From assembly GCA_018672475.1 (NCBI GenBank), contig JABHFS010000194.1, positions 1-42,896 on the forward strand: a stretch of 42,896 bases of DNA, in the 5' to 3' direction. Position numbers and translations under genes: made by a program. A model generated the notes under the pieces. The model did not search any database and had not been told where the DNA came from. It worked only from the letters and a program-made list of their open reading frames with translations. Positions 1 through 8,524 of this stretch are shown here, piece by piece; positions within the stretch are counted from its first letter, which is position 1; each line of letters opens with the position of its first letter. Origin of the DNA: Gemmatimonadota bacterium. Its GTDB lineage: Bacteria; Latescibacterota; UBA2968; UBA8231.

Positions 1-730
1 CGCGGACTTGTTTGCCATGGCCGCCGAAACCCATATAGGTCAACCCGATGCCGAAGTAGTGCCGGGCGACCCACAGGGTGTAGACGCCTTGGTCCACTTT
101 GCCCCATTGGCCGGGACCGGCGATGACGCCGCAGCGGTTGATTATGGCCTTCAGGCCGTAGGTGGCGCAGTATTCTTGCACGAAGAGTTCGGAGGCGAGT
201 TTGGTCGCGCCGTAGAGCGAGCGGTGGCGAGAGGTGTCGAAAGTCTCGTCAATGCCCGCGGCCGACAGCCCCCTCGGCAAGGCCTGTGCCGTGTCGACAC
301 TGAGCCTTGTCTGCTCTTCGCGCAACGGCAATTCGCGCAGGGCGGGCAGCGAATAGACGCGCGAGGTGGACAGGAAGAGCAAGGCGCTGCTGCGCCTGCG
401 TGCCCACTCCAGGCAATTGAGCGTGCCGCCGAGATTCGTGTCGATGAGATAATTGGGCGAGCCGTCGGCTCCGGCGTGCGCAGACGGCTCGGCCGAAGCG
501 TCGATCAGCAGGTCGAAGTCACCGGCCACCGCTTCGAGGTCGTCGGCGATACGCACATCGCCGTGTTCGAACTCGATATCCAGCGCTTTGAAATCGGCGA
601 GATTGAATTCCGCGCCGCGTCGCTTGAGATTGTCGAAGGCGACGATACGGCGTTCGGGATAGCGCGCGCGGTAGCGGCGCGCCAGGCTGGAGCCAACAAA
701 GCCGGCGCCGCCAGTGATGCATATGCTCAT
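1..730 (-). CDS. CDP-paratose 2-epimerase-like NAD-dependent sugar epimerase (partial, C-terminus beyond left edge)
   Basis: Extended short-chain dehydrogenase/reductase that would act on a nucleotide sugar in the cytoplasm. The first 243 codons are present and reach the window edge without a stop. The Rossmann glycine motif TGGAGFVG lies at residues 6-13, a Thr/Ser pair at 121-122 and the catalytic YxxxK (YGATK) at 173-177. The stretch after it (NRCGVIAGPGQWGKVDQG, residues 198-215) resembles CDP-paratose/tyvelose epimerases, so that is my best family call; other NDP-sugar epimerases remain possible. The ATG at 730 overlaps the TGA of the aldo/keto reductase upstream of it (ATGA), so the two are probably translated as one operon. 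The pairing of a sugar epimerase with a reductase suggests deoxysugar or surface-glycan metabolism. Confidence 0.8.
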   Translation of the reverse strand, partial: MSICITGGAGFVGSSLARRYRARYPERRIVAFDNLKRRGAEFNLADFKALDIEFEHGDVRIADDLEAVAGDFDLLIDASAEPSAHAGADGSPNYLIDTNLGGTLNCLEWARRRSSALLFLSTSRVYSLPALRELPLREEQTRLSVDTAQALPRGLSAAGIDETFDTSRHRSLYGATKLASELFVQEYCATYGLKAIINRCGVIAGPGQWGKVDQGVYTLWVARHYFGIGLTYMGFGGHGKQVR

Positions 731-1713
731 GGCAAGGGGGCGTCTTCGCGGATTAGGCCCTCGCTGCGCAGTTCGGCCCAGAAGTCTGCGGGGATTTCTT
801 CTTTGAGCAGGTTGAAGTTTTCGCTTACCCTGTCCGGCTGTCGGGTGCCGGGGATGATGGTGGTGATCGCTGGGTGCGCGAAGACGAATTGCGAGGCGGC
901 CGCCTTGAGATCGACCTGGTGTCGGGCGGCGACCTCTTCAAGGCCTTTGGCTTTGGCTATGATTTCGGGTGGGGCTTCACCGTAGTTGTATTTGGCTCCG
1001 GGTTGCGCACCCTTGGCGAGGATACCGCTATTGTAGGTGCCACCGGCCATGATGCCGATATTTTTCTCTACGCACAGCGGCAAAAGCTCGTCGAGCGAGC
1101 TTTGGTCGAGCAGGCTGTAGCGGCCAGCAAGCAGGAAGCAGTCAAAGTCGCCTTCGCGGGCGAAGCGGGCGAGCATTTCCCATTGGTTCATGCCGGCACT
1201 AACGGCGCTGATAACGCCTTCGCTGCGCAGTCTTTCGAGTGCCGGATAGGCACCGCTGATCGCTTCTTCCCAGTGGTCGTCCGGGTCGTGGATGTGCAGA
1301 ATGTCGATGCGGTCGACGCCAAGGCGTTTGAGGCTGTCTTCGAAAGATCGCATAACGCCGTCGTAGCTATAATCGAAAACGGGCTTGAAAGGGGGCGGGT
1401 TTTCGAAAATACCCCCATCGGATTCACCCGCTTCGGTTGGTACCAGGATGCGTCCGACTTTGGAGGCGAGTATATAGCTATCGCGCGGAACTTCTTTGAG
1501 AGCGAGTCCTAGGCGTTTTTCGCTCTTACCTGCCCCGTAGAGCGGTGCGGTATCCACGAGGTTGAGCCCCAATTGAAAGGCGCGATGCACGACTTGCACC
1601 GCTTGTTCGTCGGGTATGTCGCCGTAGAGACCGCCGATGGCGGCGCAGCCCAATCCCAAACGGGTAACGGCAAGACCGCTGCTGCCGAGCACGGCTTTTT
1701 CGACTGGATCCAT
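727..1713 (-). CDS. Aldo/keto reductase (aldose/fucose dehydrogenase-like)
   Basis: A 328-residue NAD(P)-dependent oxidoreductase with a TIM-barrel fold. The AKR tetrad is visible: D54, Y59 (in DTAPLYGAG), K85 (LASKVGR) and H142 (LHIHDPDD). The sequence looks most like the D-threo-aldose 1-dehydrogenase/L-fucose dehydrogenase/pyridoxal 4-dehydrogenase branch, judged from the N-terminal LGLGCAAIGGLYG and the NPPPF...FDYSYDGV region; the substrate cannot be read from sequence. The ATG at 1713 follows AGGAGC at normal spacing. Its TGA overlaps the start of the epimerase downstream. A sugar aldehyde or ketone from the same pathway as the epimerase is a reasonable guess at substrate. Confidence 0.88.
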   Translation of the reverse strand: MDPVEKAVLGSSGLAVTRLGLGCAAIGGLYGDIPDEQAVQVVHRAFQLGLNLVDTAPLYGAGKSEKRLGLALKEVPRDSYILASKVGRILVPTEAGESDGGIFENPPPFKPVFDYSYDGVMRSFEDSLKRLGVDRIDILHIHDPDDHWEEAISGAYPALERLRSEGVISAVSAGMNQWEMLARFAREGDFDCFLLAGRYSLLDQSSLDELLPLCVEKNIGIMAGGTYNSGILAKGAQPGAKYNYGEAPPEIIAKAKGLEEVAARHQVDLKAAASQFVFAHPAITTIIPGTRQPDRVSENFNLLKEEIPADFWAELRSEGLIREDAPLP

Positions 1714-1802
1714 TTTGTGCTCCTATATAATGGAAAGAGTAAAGAACAAAATATAGGTTAAGCCGACTTGCTGAGAAAGCCCTTGATTCGCCGATGAAGC
1801 GC

Positions 1803-1831
1803 TTGACGCTTGCAGGGCTATTACGTACATT
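1803..1831 (+). promoter_or_regulatory. Promoter of the first glycan/envelope operon
   Basis: TTGACG at 1803-1808 and TACATT at 1826-1831 are separated by 17 bp in an AT-rich intergenic stretch ahead of the lipoprotein gene. The -10 hexamer is embedded in TTACGTACATT (1821-1831), an 11-base word that recurs exactly in the promoter at 30363-30390. Transcription would begin near 1838. Confidence 0.6.
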
Positions 1832-1921
1832 AAATCGCCTTTTGAAAATAAATCAGAAATCATTGAATATAAACAAGATGTGATGATTTTATTACACGGC
1901 ATTTCCGCCGGCTCATCCGCG

Positions 1922-3403
1922 ATGATGAAGTTACTTCTGGCGCTGTTTTTGGCTGGCTGTGCCGGCGTTGGTGAAGAGCTGCCGGAAACGGTTGCTATGG
2001 AAGATCCGACGGTGGTGGCGGAGTGGATCTGGACCGATGGTCAAATGGCTTGGGGGGGCTGGGGCGAGCAGTTGTTGGCTTTGGCCCAACGCGAAGATCG
2101 GCCGATACTTATTTACTTAGCCGCACCCGGTTGCGAGGGACTGTTTCCCGCACCGACCTCTGGATTGAACCAACTGATCGCGGAAAACTTTGTCAGCGTC
2201 CGGGTTGACCCGTTTAAACGTCCGGATATTGCTCGCTACTACGATTCCGGGGGCTGGCCCGCATTGCTCGCGGCGCTGCCCGACGGGCGGGTATTCGCCC
2301 GGGCGGTGGATATTCCGCCCGCCAATGTCGAACCTTATCTTCGCCGGTTGTACTTGGCCTACGAGGAAAAACGCGGAATAATCGTCGACAAAGTGCGACG
2401 TGTCGGCGGAGAGCGAGAGGCGCAGGCGTCTTTCGAAGTCGCGGCCGTTTATCGCGCGTGTGTTGCGGCTTACGATTCTACTTATGGCGGATTTGGCGGC
2501 CCAAGCAAGTTTCTCGAAACCTCGGTGCTGCGTTTTTTGTTGGCGTATGCCGATGAGCACGATGAGCAGTCGGCTCGACGGATGGCCCTGTATAGCTTGG
2601 ATGCGATACTCGATTCACCGCTCTATGCGAAGGGCGCATTTTATGCCTACTCGGCGACGCCGGATTGGAACGCGCCGGTCCGCGAAATTGATGCTTTGGA
2701 TCAGGCGGCGATGTTGCACCTGCTCTTGGAGGCTGGTCAGCCGCGCTATCTTGGCGCGGCCAGGGAATTGCTCGGCTTTATCGAAGGTGAATTCTTCGCC
2801 GTGGACGAAGGTTTTTTTCGCGGCCGCCGGATCGACGCCGAGCAGCAATGGACTGATCCGACCTTCTACGCCGATCGCCAGGCGGCCTTGATACGTGCCT
2901 GCCTCGCCGCGAGCACGGTGCTCGAAGACGACCGCGCAAAGCGTTTGGCGTTGCAGGCCGGTGACGCGTTGCTCGCGCATTGTATCGACGATAATGGTGG
3001 GGTACGGCATGTTTGTGGTGCGCAGCATACTGAAGTTTCGGGGCTGTTGGTCGATCAGGCGTTGGCGGCCTTGGCCCTGTGGGAGTTGGGCCAGGTGAGC
3101 GGCGAAGTGCGTTTTGCGGACGCGGTTGACCGGGTCGCGCGATATATGGAAGACCGACTCGGCGGCCCCGTCGCCTTTTACAATCGCGCCGAACCCGTCG
3201 GTCCTCTGCCCCGTTTTTTTTCGCACCGCGATACCGGCCGGCCGGCCGGCAATGCCTTGGCCTTGTCGTTTTATGGGCGGCGTGGGGATATCGAGCGATC
3301 GTCGACGCTCGCGGGTGGTTTGCGTATAGTACCTGATCGGGCATACGGCTCGTGGGCGCGTGCCGTGTTGCGTTATGGAGGGATGGAGAAATCTTCTCTA
3401 TGA
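1922..3403 (+). CDS. Thioredoxin-like/six-hairpin (DUF255, YyaL-type) lipoprotein
   Basis: Predicted lipoprotein of 493 residues: a short hydrophobic signal ends in the lipobox LAGC about residue 13. The next ~130 residues resemble the thioredoxin-like DUF255 domain (RPILIYLAAPGCEGLF, then GGWPALLAALPDGRVF). A following alpha-alpha barrel region (AYDSTYGGFGGPSKFLE onwards) resembles the glycosidase-like half of YyaL/SPATA20 proteins. The family's CxWC pair is missing; only one Cys remains at that site, so thiol redox activity is doubtful. Family members are usually longer and cytoplasmic, so this envelope version is unusual. I placed the start at 1922 because it gives a good lipoprotein signal; an in-frame ATG at 1880 is possible and neither has a clear ribosome site. 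It is the first gene after the 1803 promoter. Confidence 0.7.
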   Translation: MMKLLLALFLAGCAGVGEELPETVAMEDPTVVAEWIWTDGQMAWGGWGEQLLALAQREDRPILIYLAAPGCEGLFPAPTSGLNQLIAENFVSVRVDPFKRPDIARYYDSGGWPALLAALPDGRVFARAVDIPPANVEPYLRRLYLAYEEKRGIIVDKVRRVGGEREAQASFEVAAVYRACVAAYDSTYGGFGGPSKFLETSVLRFLLAYADEHDEQSARRMALYSLDAILDSPLYAKGAFYAYSATPDWNAPVREIDALDQAAMLHLLLEAGQPRYLGAARELLGFIEGEFFAVDEGFFRGRRIDAEQQWTDPTFYADRQAALIRACLAASTVLEDDRAKRLALQAGDALLAHCIDDNGGVRHVCGAQHTEVSGLLVDQALAALALWELGQVSGEVRFADAVDRVARYMEDRLGGPVAFYNRAEPVGPLPRFFSHRDTGRPAGNALALSFYGRRGDIERSSTLAGGLRIVPDRAYGSWARAVLRYGGMEKSSL

Positions 3404-4308
3404 AGGCTTTGAAGATACTGGTTACAGGAGCGAACGGCTTTTTGGGGCGCAGTCTGCTGGGGCTGGAGGGTGAGGCGGAGTGGGTGGGGTGCGGGCGTCG
3501 GGTGGATGCGGGTGATATGCTCTATCATCGGGTCGAACTGACCGATCGCGCCGCAGTGGCCGCGCTGGTCGCCGAAACGAACCCCGATTGGGTGATCAAT
3601 ACGGCGGCGATGACCAATGTCGACCGATGCGAAGAGGACGTGTCGGCGGCACGGTGGGCGAATGTCGAAATCGTCGAAAACCTGGCGGCGGCCTGCGGCG
3701 ATACCGGTGTTGGTTTAATGCAGATCTCCACCGATTATGTCTTTGATGGCGAGAGCGGGCCCTATGCCGAAGAGGCGGGAACGAAGCCGTTGTCGTGCTA
3801 CGGCCAACTCAAACTGGAGAGCGAGCGCTTGTTACAGGGGTTGGAGCGGGCTGTGGTCGTGCGGACGCTTTGGCTTTATGGCTATGTCCCTGAAACGGGG
3901 GCCAATTTCACTACCTGGCTATTGCAGGCGGTGTCGGGTGGGGAGTCGGTAAGGGTATTTGACGACCAATGGGGCAATCCGACCTATGTCTACGATCTGG
4001 CCCGAGCGCTCGTGGGTTTGTGCCGTGAGGAAGCCAGGGGGCTGTTCCATATGGGCGGCGCAACCTTTATGACTCGGCACGAACTGGCGTTGGAACTGGC
4101 GCGTTTCTTTGATCTCGATGACGGGTTGATCCAACCGGTGCGAACCCAGGAAGCGGGGCTCTTGGCGGTCAGACCTCTGCGTTCGGGACTGCGCACCGAC
4201 GCGCTGGAAGCGGTGTTGGGCCGTCGGCCGTTGACTTTTTCCGAGGGGTTAGAACGCTTGGCGCGCGATCCGCATTTCTGTCGCGATTTCCCTGAATTTG
4301 CCCGCTAA
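3400..4308 (+). CDS. RmlD-like dTDP-4-dehydrorhamnose reductase family protein
   Basis: A 302-residue NAD(P)-dependent reductase of the RmlD substrate-binding family, which makes the last step to dTDP-L-rhamnose or reduces a related keto-sugar. TGANGFLG lies at residues 9-16, STDYVFDG at 110-117 and the YGQLK (YxxxK) catalytic pair at 134-138. The ATG at 3400 overlaps the TGA of the lipoprotein gene (ATGA) and follows GGAG at 9 nt. The frame stays open to 3352 but those codons lie inside the previous gene. rmlA, rmlB and rmlC are absent here, so rhamnose synthesis would need them elsewhere; another dTDP-sugar reductase is possible. Confidence 0.82.
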   Translation: MKALKILVTGANGFLGRSLLGLEGEAEWVGCGRRVDAGDMLYHRVELTDRAAVAALVAETNPDWVINTAAMTNVDRCEEDVSAARWANVEIVENLAAACGDTGVGLMQISTDYVFDGESGPYAEEAGTKPLSCYGQLKLESERLLQGLERAVVVRTLWLYGYVPETGANFTTWLLQAVSGGESVRVFDDQWGNPTYVYDLARALVGLCREEARGLFHMGGATFMTRHELALELARFFDLDDGLIQPVRTQEAGLLAVRPLRSGLRTDALEAVLGRRPLTFSEGLERLARDPHFCRDFPEFAR

Positions 4309-4319
4309 CGAGATTCTAT

Positions 4320-5033
4320 ATGGATAAACTACGGATTTCCCTGATAACGCCGACGTACAACGAGCGGGAGAACTTGCCGCTATTGGCCGAAGAGATTTTC
4401 GAGATCATTGCGGCCGAACCGGATATCGATTTAGAACTGATCGTCGTCGATGACAACTCTCCCGACGGCACCGGGCAGATGGCTGAAGAATTGAAGGCGC
4501 AATACCCCCTGCAAGTGGTGCATCGAGCCGGTAAGCTGGGGTTGGGATCGGCGGTGATGGAGGGTTTCGCATTGTCTGACAGGCCCTATCTCGGGGTGAT
4601 TGACGCCGACTTGAGCCACGATCCGGCGATCCTGCCCGAGTTGATCCGCAGTTTACGCGAATGCGATCTCGTCATGGGCAGCCGTTTCGGCGAGACCAGC
4701 AAGGTCGAAAAATGGGCTTGGCACCGCAAATTGACCTCGCAGGTAGGCGTGGGGGCGGCTAAGTTATTGACCGGGGCCGAAGATCCGCTCTCCGGTTACT
4801 TCTTTTTGCGCCGCGAGGTCTTAGAGGGTTTCGAACTCACTTCGTCGGGGTATAAGATTTTGCTAGAGATTCTTATCAAGTGCCGCTACGCCAAACATCG
4901 TTCGGTGCCCTTTATCTTCCGCAATCGCCAGTTCAGTTCGAGCAAACTTAACCTGCAAGAATACCTGCTTTTCGCCAAACAGATCCTCTACTTTAGCTGG
5001 TATAAGCTATTCCGCTGTTCGACAAGGCGCTGA
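4320..5033 (+). CDS. Polyprenol-phosphate mannosyltransferase-like GT2 glycosyltransferase
   Basis: A 237-residue family 2 glycosyltransferase of the dolichol-phosphate mannose synthase (DPM1) type, expected to transfer a sugar from an NDP-sugar to polyprenyl phosphate at the inner membrane. The N-terminal TPTYNERENLPLL, the VVDDNSPDGT loop, the metal-binding DADLSHDP and the MGSRF motif are all in family order, as is the late SGYFFLRREV segment. There is no C-terminal membrane domain, so it matches the short DPM1 class. It begins 11 nt after the RmlD-like gene and ends 3 nt before the GT2 fusion. The lipid-linked sugar could feed GT39-type transferases such as the one at 32016. Confidence 0.87.
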   Translation: MDKLRISLITPTYNERENLPLLAEEIFEIIAAEPDIDLELIVVDDNSPDGTGQMAEELKAQYPLQVVHRAGKLGLGSAVMEGFALSDRPYLGVIDADLSHDPAILPELIRSLRECDLVMGSRFGETSKVEKWAWHRKLTSQVGVGAAKLLTGAEDPLSGYFFLRREVLEGFELTSSGYKILLEILIKCRYAKHRSVPFIFRNRQFSSSKLNLQEYLLFAKQILYFSWYKLFRCSTRR

Positions 5034-5036
5034 ATC

Positions 5037-6722
5037 ATGCGATTGAGCGTCGTTTTCCTGAGTTACAACACCCGCGATTTGACCGAACAGGCCCTGCGCA
5101 CGGTGCTCGACGCGGCCGAAGGCATGGCAGTTGAGGTCTTCGTCGCCGATAATGCCTCGGTGGACGGCAGCGCCGAGATGGTGGCGGAGAAGTTTCCCCA
5201 GGTCAAGTTGATCCGCAACGAGAGCAATGTCGGTTTTGCCGCCGGCAACAACGTGGCGCTGCGGCGGGTGGTCGGCGAATACGTGCTGATCATCAATACC
5301 GACACCATTGTCCGCAGAGATACGCTGAGCGCGATGGTCGATTTTTTGGACGCGCCCCCCGAGGCCGGGGCCTGCGGCTGCAAGATTCTCGACCCCGACG
5401 GCACGCTGCAACTGGACAGCCGCCGCGGTTTCCCGACCCCGTTGGCCGCCTTTTGCAAGATGTCGGGTTTGAGCCGTCTTTTTCCCGATCATCCGGTTAT
5501 TTCCCACTACCACATGACGTATCTGGATCCCGAGCGGACCGAGGAGGTCGAGGTCATTTCGGGCTCTTGCATGATGGTGCGGAAGACGGCGATGGATCAA
5601 GTGGGCCTGCTCGACGAGGACTACTTTATGTATGGTGAGGACATCGACTGGTGTTATCGGATCCACCAGGCCGGTTGGAAGATCTACTATGTGCCGACGA
5701 CGGAGATTATCCATTTTCGCGGCGAGAGCGGTCGCGGGGTGCCGCTCAGGATTCTTTATCGCAAGAGTCAGGCGATGTCCATATTCGTCAACAAGCATAT
5801 GGCCCAGCGCTTCCGCTTCTTTCCGCTCTGGTTATTGCAGGCGGGCATCGGCTTGCACGGTTTTTTTCGCTTCCTACTGAAAACGGCTCGCGCCCTGGCT
5901 CTACCGATTATCGACGTCGGATTGGTACTATGTGGTCTGAAGCTGGGGTTGGCTGTGCGCTATCATGAGGATCTGGTGCCCTTTATTTATCGCATCGAGA
6001 ATGCGGTCAATCTCTTCGGCCTTGATGCCGAGCCGACGCGCTGGTTGGCTCCGCCGCCCTATTCGGATTGGCAATGGCTCGCGGTGTATGGCGTTTCGAC
6101 CCTGGTTTGGCTTTTGGCTTTTTATGTGACGGGGCTCTATGACCGCCGCCGCTATTCGGCGTTGTGGTCGACCGTTGGGGTAGCGCTGGGCTTCGCCTTC
6201 ATCGTGACCTTGGTCTTTTTCTTTAAAGCGTACAATTTCTCCCGCCTTGCCGCCGGTACGGCGTTTTTCTGCAATATGGTGCTGATCGCCGGATGGCGCT
6301 TTGCCGCGCGGTGGGTGTTGCACCAGCGCGGTCGTTCGGGCCGGTTGCGGACGCTTTTGGTCGGTACGGACCAGACGGCAGCAGACTTTGTCGATTACCT
6401 GGGGCAGAAGGCGGGGGCAGCCCGCTACGACTTGATCGGCTTAGTCGGTCAAGATCCGGAGCAACGAGGTCGTCCAGTGGCCGGTCGTCCGGTGCTCGGG
6501 ATGCTCGGTCAATTGGAGGAGTTGGTGCGGGATTACGAGATTGAGCAACTGGTGTTCACGCCTAGCACGATGTCGCTTTCCCTGGAGCAGATGGGGCGGG
6601 ATTGGGGCGGGAAGAGTTTGCGCATCAGTATGGTGCCTGTTTCGTTTGCCGAGATGGTCGCCGAGCGGGGGGCGAACGACACTTCGCCGTTGCCGCTGAT
6701 CGAAATCGGATCGAATAAATGA
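5037..6722 (+). CDS. GT2 glycosyltransferase fused to the membrane/CoA-binding-like half of a polyprenyl glycosylphosphotransferase
   Basis: A 561-residue fusion. Residues 1-255 are a WbbL/rhamnosyltransferase-like GT2: LSYNTRD at 9-15, VADNASVDGS at 36-45, NTDT at 87-90, SGSCMMVRK at 175-183, and EDIDWCYR at 201-208. From about 260 to 425 there are several hydrophobic segments, and 435-545 form a Rossmann-like region (RTLLVGTDQTAADF, then PVLGMLGQLEELV and IEQLVFTPS). That part resembles the N-terminal half of WcaJ/WbaP-type enzymes (CoA_binding_3). The catalytic bacterial sugar transferase domain that normally follows is absent: the protein ends IGSNK. The GT2 half is probably active; the rest may be a membrane anchor or partner-binding module. 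Its TGA overlaps the ATG of the S41 protease. Confidence 0.85.
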   Translation: MRLSVVFLSYNTRDLTEQALRTVLDAAEGMAVEVFVADNASVDGSAEMVAEKFPQVKLIRNESNVGFAAGNNVALRRVVGEYVLIINTDTIVRRDTLSAMVDFLDAPPEAGACGCKILDPDGTLQLDSRRGFPTPLAAFCKMSGLSRLFPDHPVISHYHMTYLDPERTEEVEVISGSCMMVRKTAMDQVGLLDEDYFMYGEDIDWCYRIHQAGWKIYYVPTTEIIHFRGESGRGVPLRILYRKSQAMSIFVNKHMAQRFRFFPLWLLQAGIGLHGFFRFLLKTARALALPIIDVGLVLCGLKLGLAVRYHEDLVPFIYRIENAVNLFGLDAEPTRWLAPPPYSDWQWLAVYGVSTLVWLLAFYVTGLYDRRRYSALWSTVGVALGFAFIVTLVFFFKAYNFSRLAAGTAFFCNMVLIAGWRFAARWVLHQRGRSGRLRTLLVGTDQTAADFVDYLGQKAGAARYDLIGLVGQDPEQRGRPVAGRPVLGMLGQLEELVRDYEIEQLVFTPSTMSLSLEQMGRDWGGKSLRISMVPVSFAEMVAERGANDTSPLPLIEIGSNK

Positions 6723-8470
6723 TCGGCGGCCGTTTTTTAGTCCTCTTTTATGTCCTCTCCGTTTCATGGGTGGGTGCCGCGTCGGCTTGGCACTCGGATC
6801 TGCGGCTGGTGCTGGAGGTCCGCGACAAGATCCATCGCGAATACGTCGACAAGGTCGATAGTTTGCGCGTTATCGACGCTGGGCTCGATGGTTTGGTGAC
6901 GGTGCTCGACGCGGGCGACAATATCTACCGCAGCCCCAGCGAACTCGGTCTGGAGCGCGCGTCTTTGGACGATCGCGCGCAAGTGGAGCTTTTGGCCGAG
7001 GCTTTGCAGGAGGTGCAGGGGCAGTATTTACTGTCGGTCTCGCCCGACTCGTTGCAACGGGGTGTGGTGCGCGGTATGCTGTCGGGACTGGACCCGCATT
7101 CGAATTATCTTTCGGCGGCCGAGTACGCGGATATGGCCGAGACTTATCGCGGCGATTTTGAAGGCATCGGTATTTATTTCGAGGTGCGCCGGGGGCGGTT
7201 GTTGGTCATTGCACCGATCGTCGGTTCGCCCTCGTATGGCAAGCTGCGGGCCGGCGACCATATTGTCGCAATCGAAGGAGTGCCGACCGATGGAATTTCC
7301 ACCGAAGAGGTGATTGAGAAATTGCGAGGTCCGCGGGGTTCGCCGGTGCGGCTCGGTGTTTTGCGCCAGGGGCGGGATGCGCTGCTCGACTTCGTGGTCC
7401 GCCGCGAACGCATCGAACTGAAGAGTCTGCCCTATGCCTTTATGCTCGCTGGGGGTACGGGTTATGTGCGCATCGTGCGTTTTGCCGAGACGACGGCGGC
7501 GGAGTTGGGGCGGGCCTTGGCGGCGCTGCGCCTTCAGGGGATGAAGCGCTTGCTGCTCGATTTGCGGGACAATGGCGGCGGTCTCTTGCAGCAGGCGGTG
7601 GAGGTTGCCGACTACTTCGTCGACAGCGGATCGTTAATCGTCTATACTGAAGGCCGCGAATTCGATTCGCGACACGAGTATCGGGCGCGTCGCCCATTTT
7701 GGGGGGAGGGCGAGCCCTTGCCGCTAGTGGTGCTGATCGACCACGGCAGCGCTTCGGCTTCCGAGATCGTTGCGGGTGCGGTGCAAGACCTCGATCTGGG
7801 CTTGGTCGCGGGGCAGACCAGTTTCGGCAAGGGCTTGGTTCAGGGACAGTTTCCGCTTCGCAGCAACGGTGGTTTGCTGCTGTTAACCGTGGCGCGCTAT
7901 TACACGCCGCTTGGGCGTCTTATCCAACGGCCCTACACCGACGATATCCAAGCGTATATACAGGCGGGGGTCGACGACGTGGACCCCAATAGCATCGATA
8001 GCTTGCGTGCCGGCAAGGAGATTTTCTACACGGCCTCTAGTCGTGCGGTATATGGCGGCGGCGGGATCACCCCGGATGTGTTGTTGCGCGTCGAAGAATA
8101 TTCAGATTTTGCCATCGACCTTTTTTCGAGTGGGGCGATCGCCGATTTTAGCGGAGTATGGGTCGGGGGGCGGGGGGATTGGCCGCAGGACTTTGCCGAG
8201 TACCGGACGGGTTACGAGGTGCCCGAGGAAGGCTTTGCAGCCTTTGCGGCTTTCCTGCGGGACGAGGGTTGGGAGGTCGGTGCTGAGGATTTTTCCGCGC
8301 ATCGGGATTTTTTGTACCGGGAACTCAAAGCTGGTTTTGCCCGTGTGCTTTGGGGAGACGAGCAGTATTATCGAGTGCGGTTGGACGGGGACGGCGAGGT
8401 GGAGCAGTCTCTGGGGCTTTTTGGCGAGGCTAGTGCCCTGCTTGCGCGCCGGACCGGTGCGGGCTATTGA
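6719..8470 (+). CDS. S41 family C-terminal processing peptidase with PDZ domain
   Basis: Exported serine protease of 583 residues. A signal-like hydrophobic N-terminus ends in ASA about residue 23. A PDZ domain follows (GDFEGIGIYF at 145-154 to about 217). The S41 core contains DLRDNGGG at 281-288, the nucleophile S346 in GSASASEIVAGA and the general base K371 in SFGKGLVQ, 25 residues apart as in CtpA. The GGGGITPDV segment is typical of the family. Roughly 150 C-terminal residues lie beyond the catalytic core. Such proteases trim the C-termini of envelope proteins and act with envelope biogenesis. The start overlaps the preceding TGA (ATGA). Confidence 0.92.
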   Translation: MIGGRFLVLFYVLSVSWVGAASAWHSDLRLVLEVRDKIHREYVDKVDSLRVIDAGLDGLVTVLDAGDNIYRSPSELGLERASLDDRAQVELLAEALQEVQGQYLLSVSPDSLQRGVVRGMLSGLDPHSNYLSAAEYADMAETYRGDFEGIGIYFEVRRGRLLVIAPIVGSPSYGKLRAGDHIVAIEGVPTDGISTEEVIEKLRGPRGSPVRLGVLRQGRDALLDFVVRRERIELKSLPYAFMLAGGTGYVRIVRFAETTAAELGRALAALRLQGMKRLLLDLRDNGGGLLQQAVEVADYFVDSGSLIVYTEGREFDSRHEYRARRPFWGEGEPLPLVVLIDHGSASASEIVAGAVQDLDLGLVAGQTSFGKGLVQGQFPLRSNGGLLLLTVARYYTPLGRLIQRPYTDDIQAYIQAGVDDVDPNSIDSLRAGKEIFYTASSRAVYGGGGITPDVLLRVEEYSDFAIDLFSSGAIADFSGVWVGGRGDWPQDFAEYRTGYEVPEEGFAAFAAFLRDEGWEVGAEDFSAHRDFLYRELKAGFARVLWGDEQYYRVRLDGDGEVEQSLGLFGEASALLARRTGAGY

Positions 8471-8524
8471 TTTTTCGCCCTTCTTTGTGTATTGTGAACG
8501 CTGGCTTTTTGCCGGGAGGACTAT

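Noticed and set aside
8..985. Long plus-strand frame at the left edge
   Set aside because: It is antisense to the epimerase and aldo/keto reductase, which have clear catalytic motifs; its translation matches no family pattern and is Arg/Ala-rich as GC-driven shadows are.
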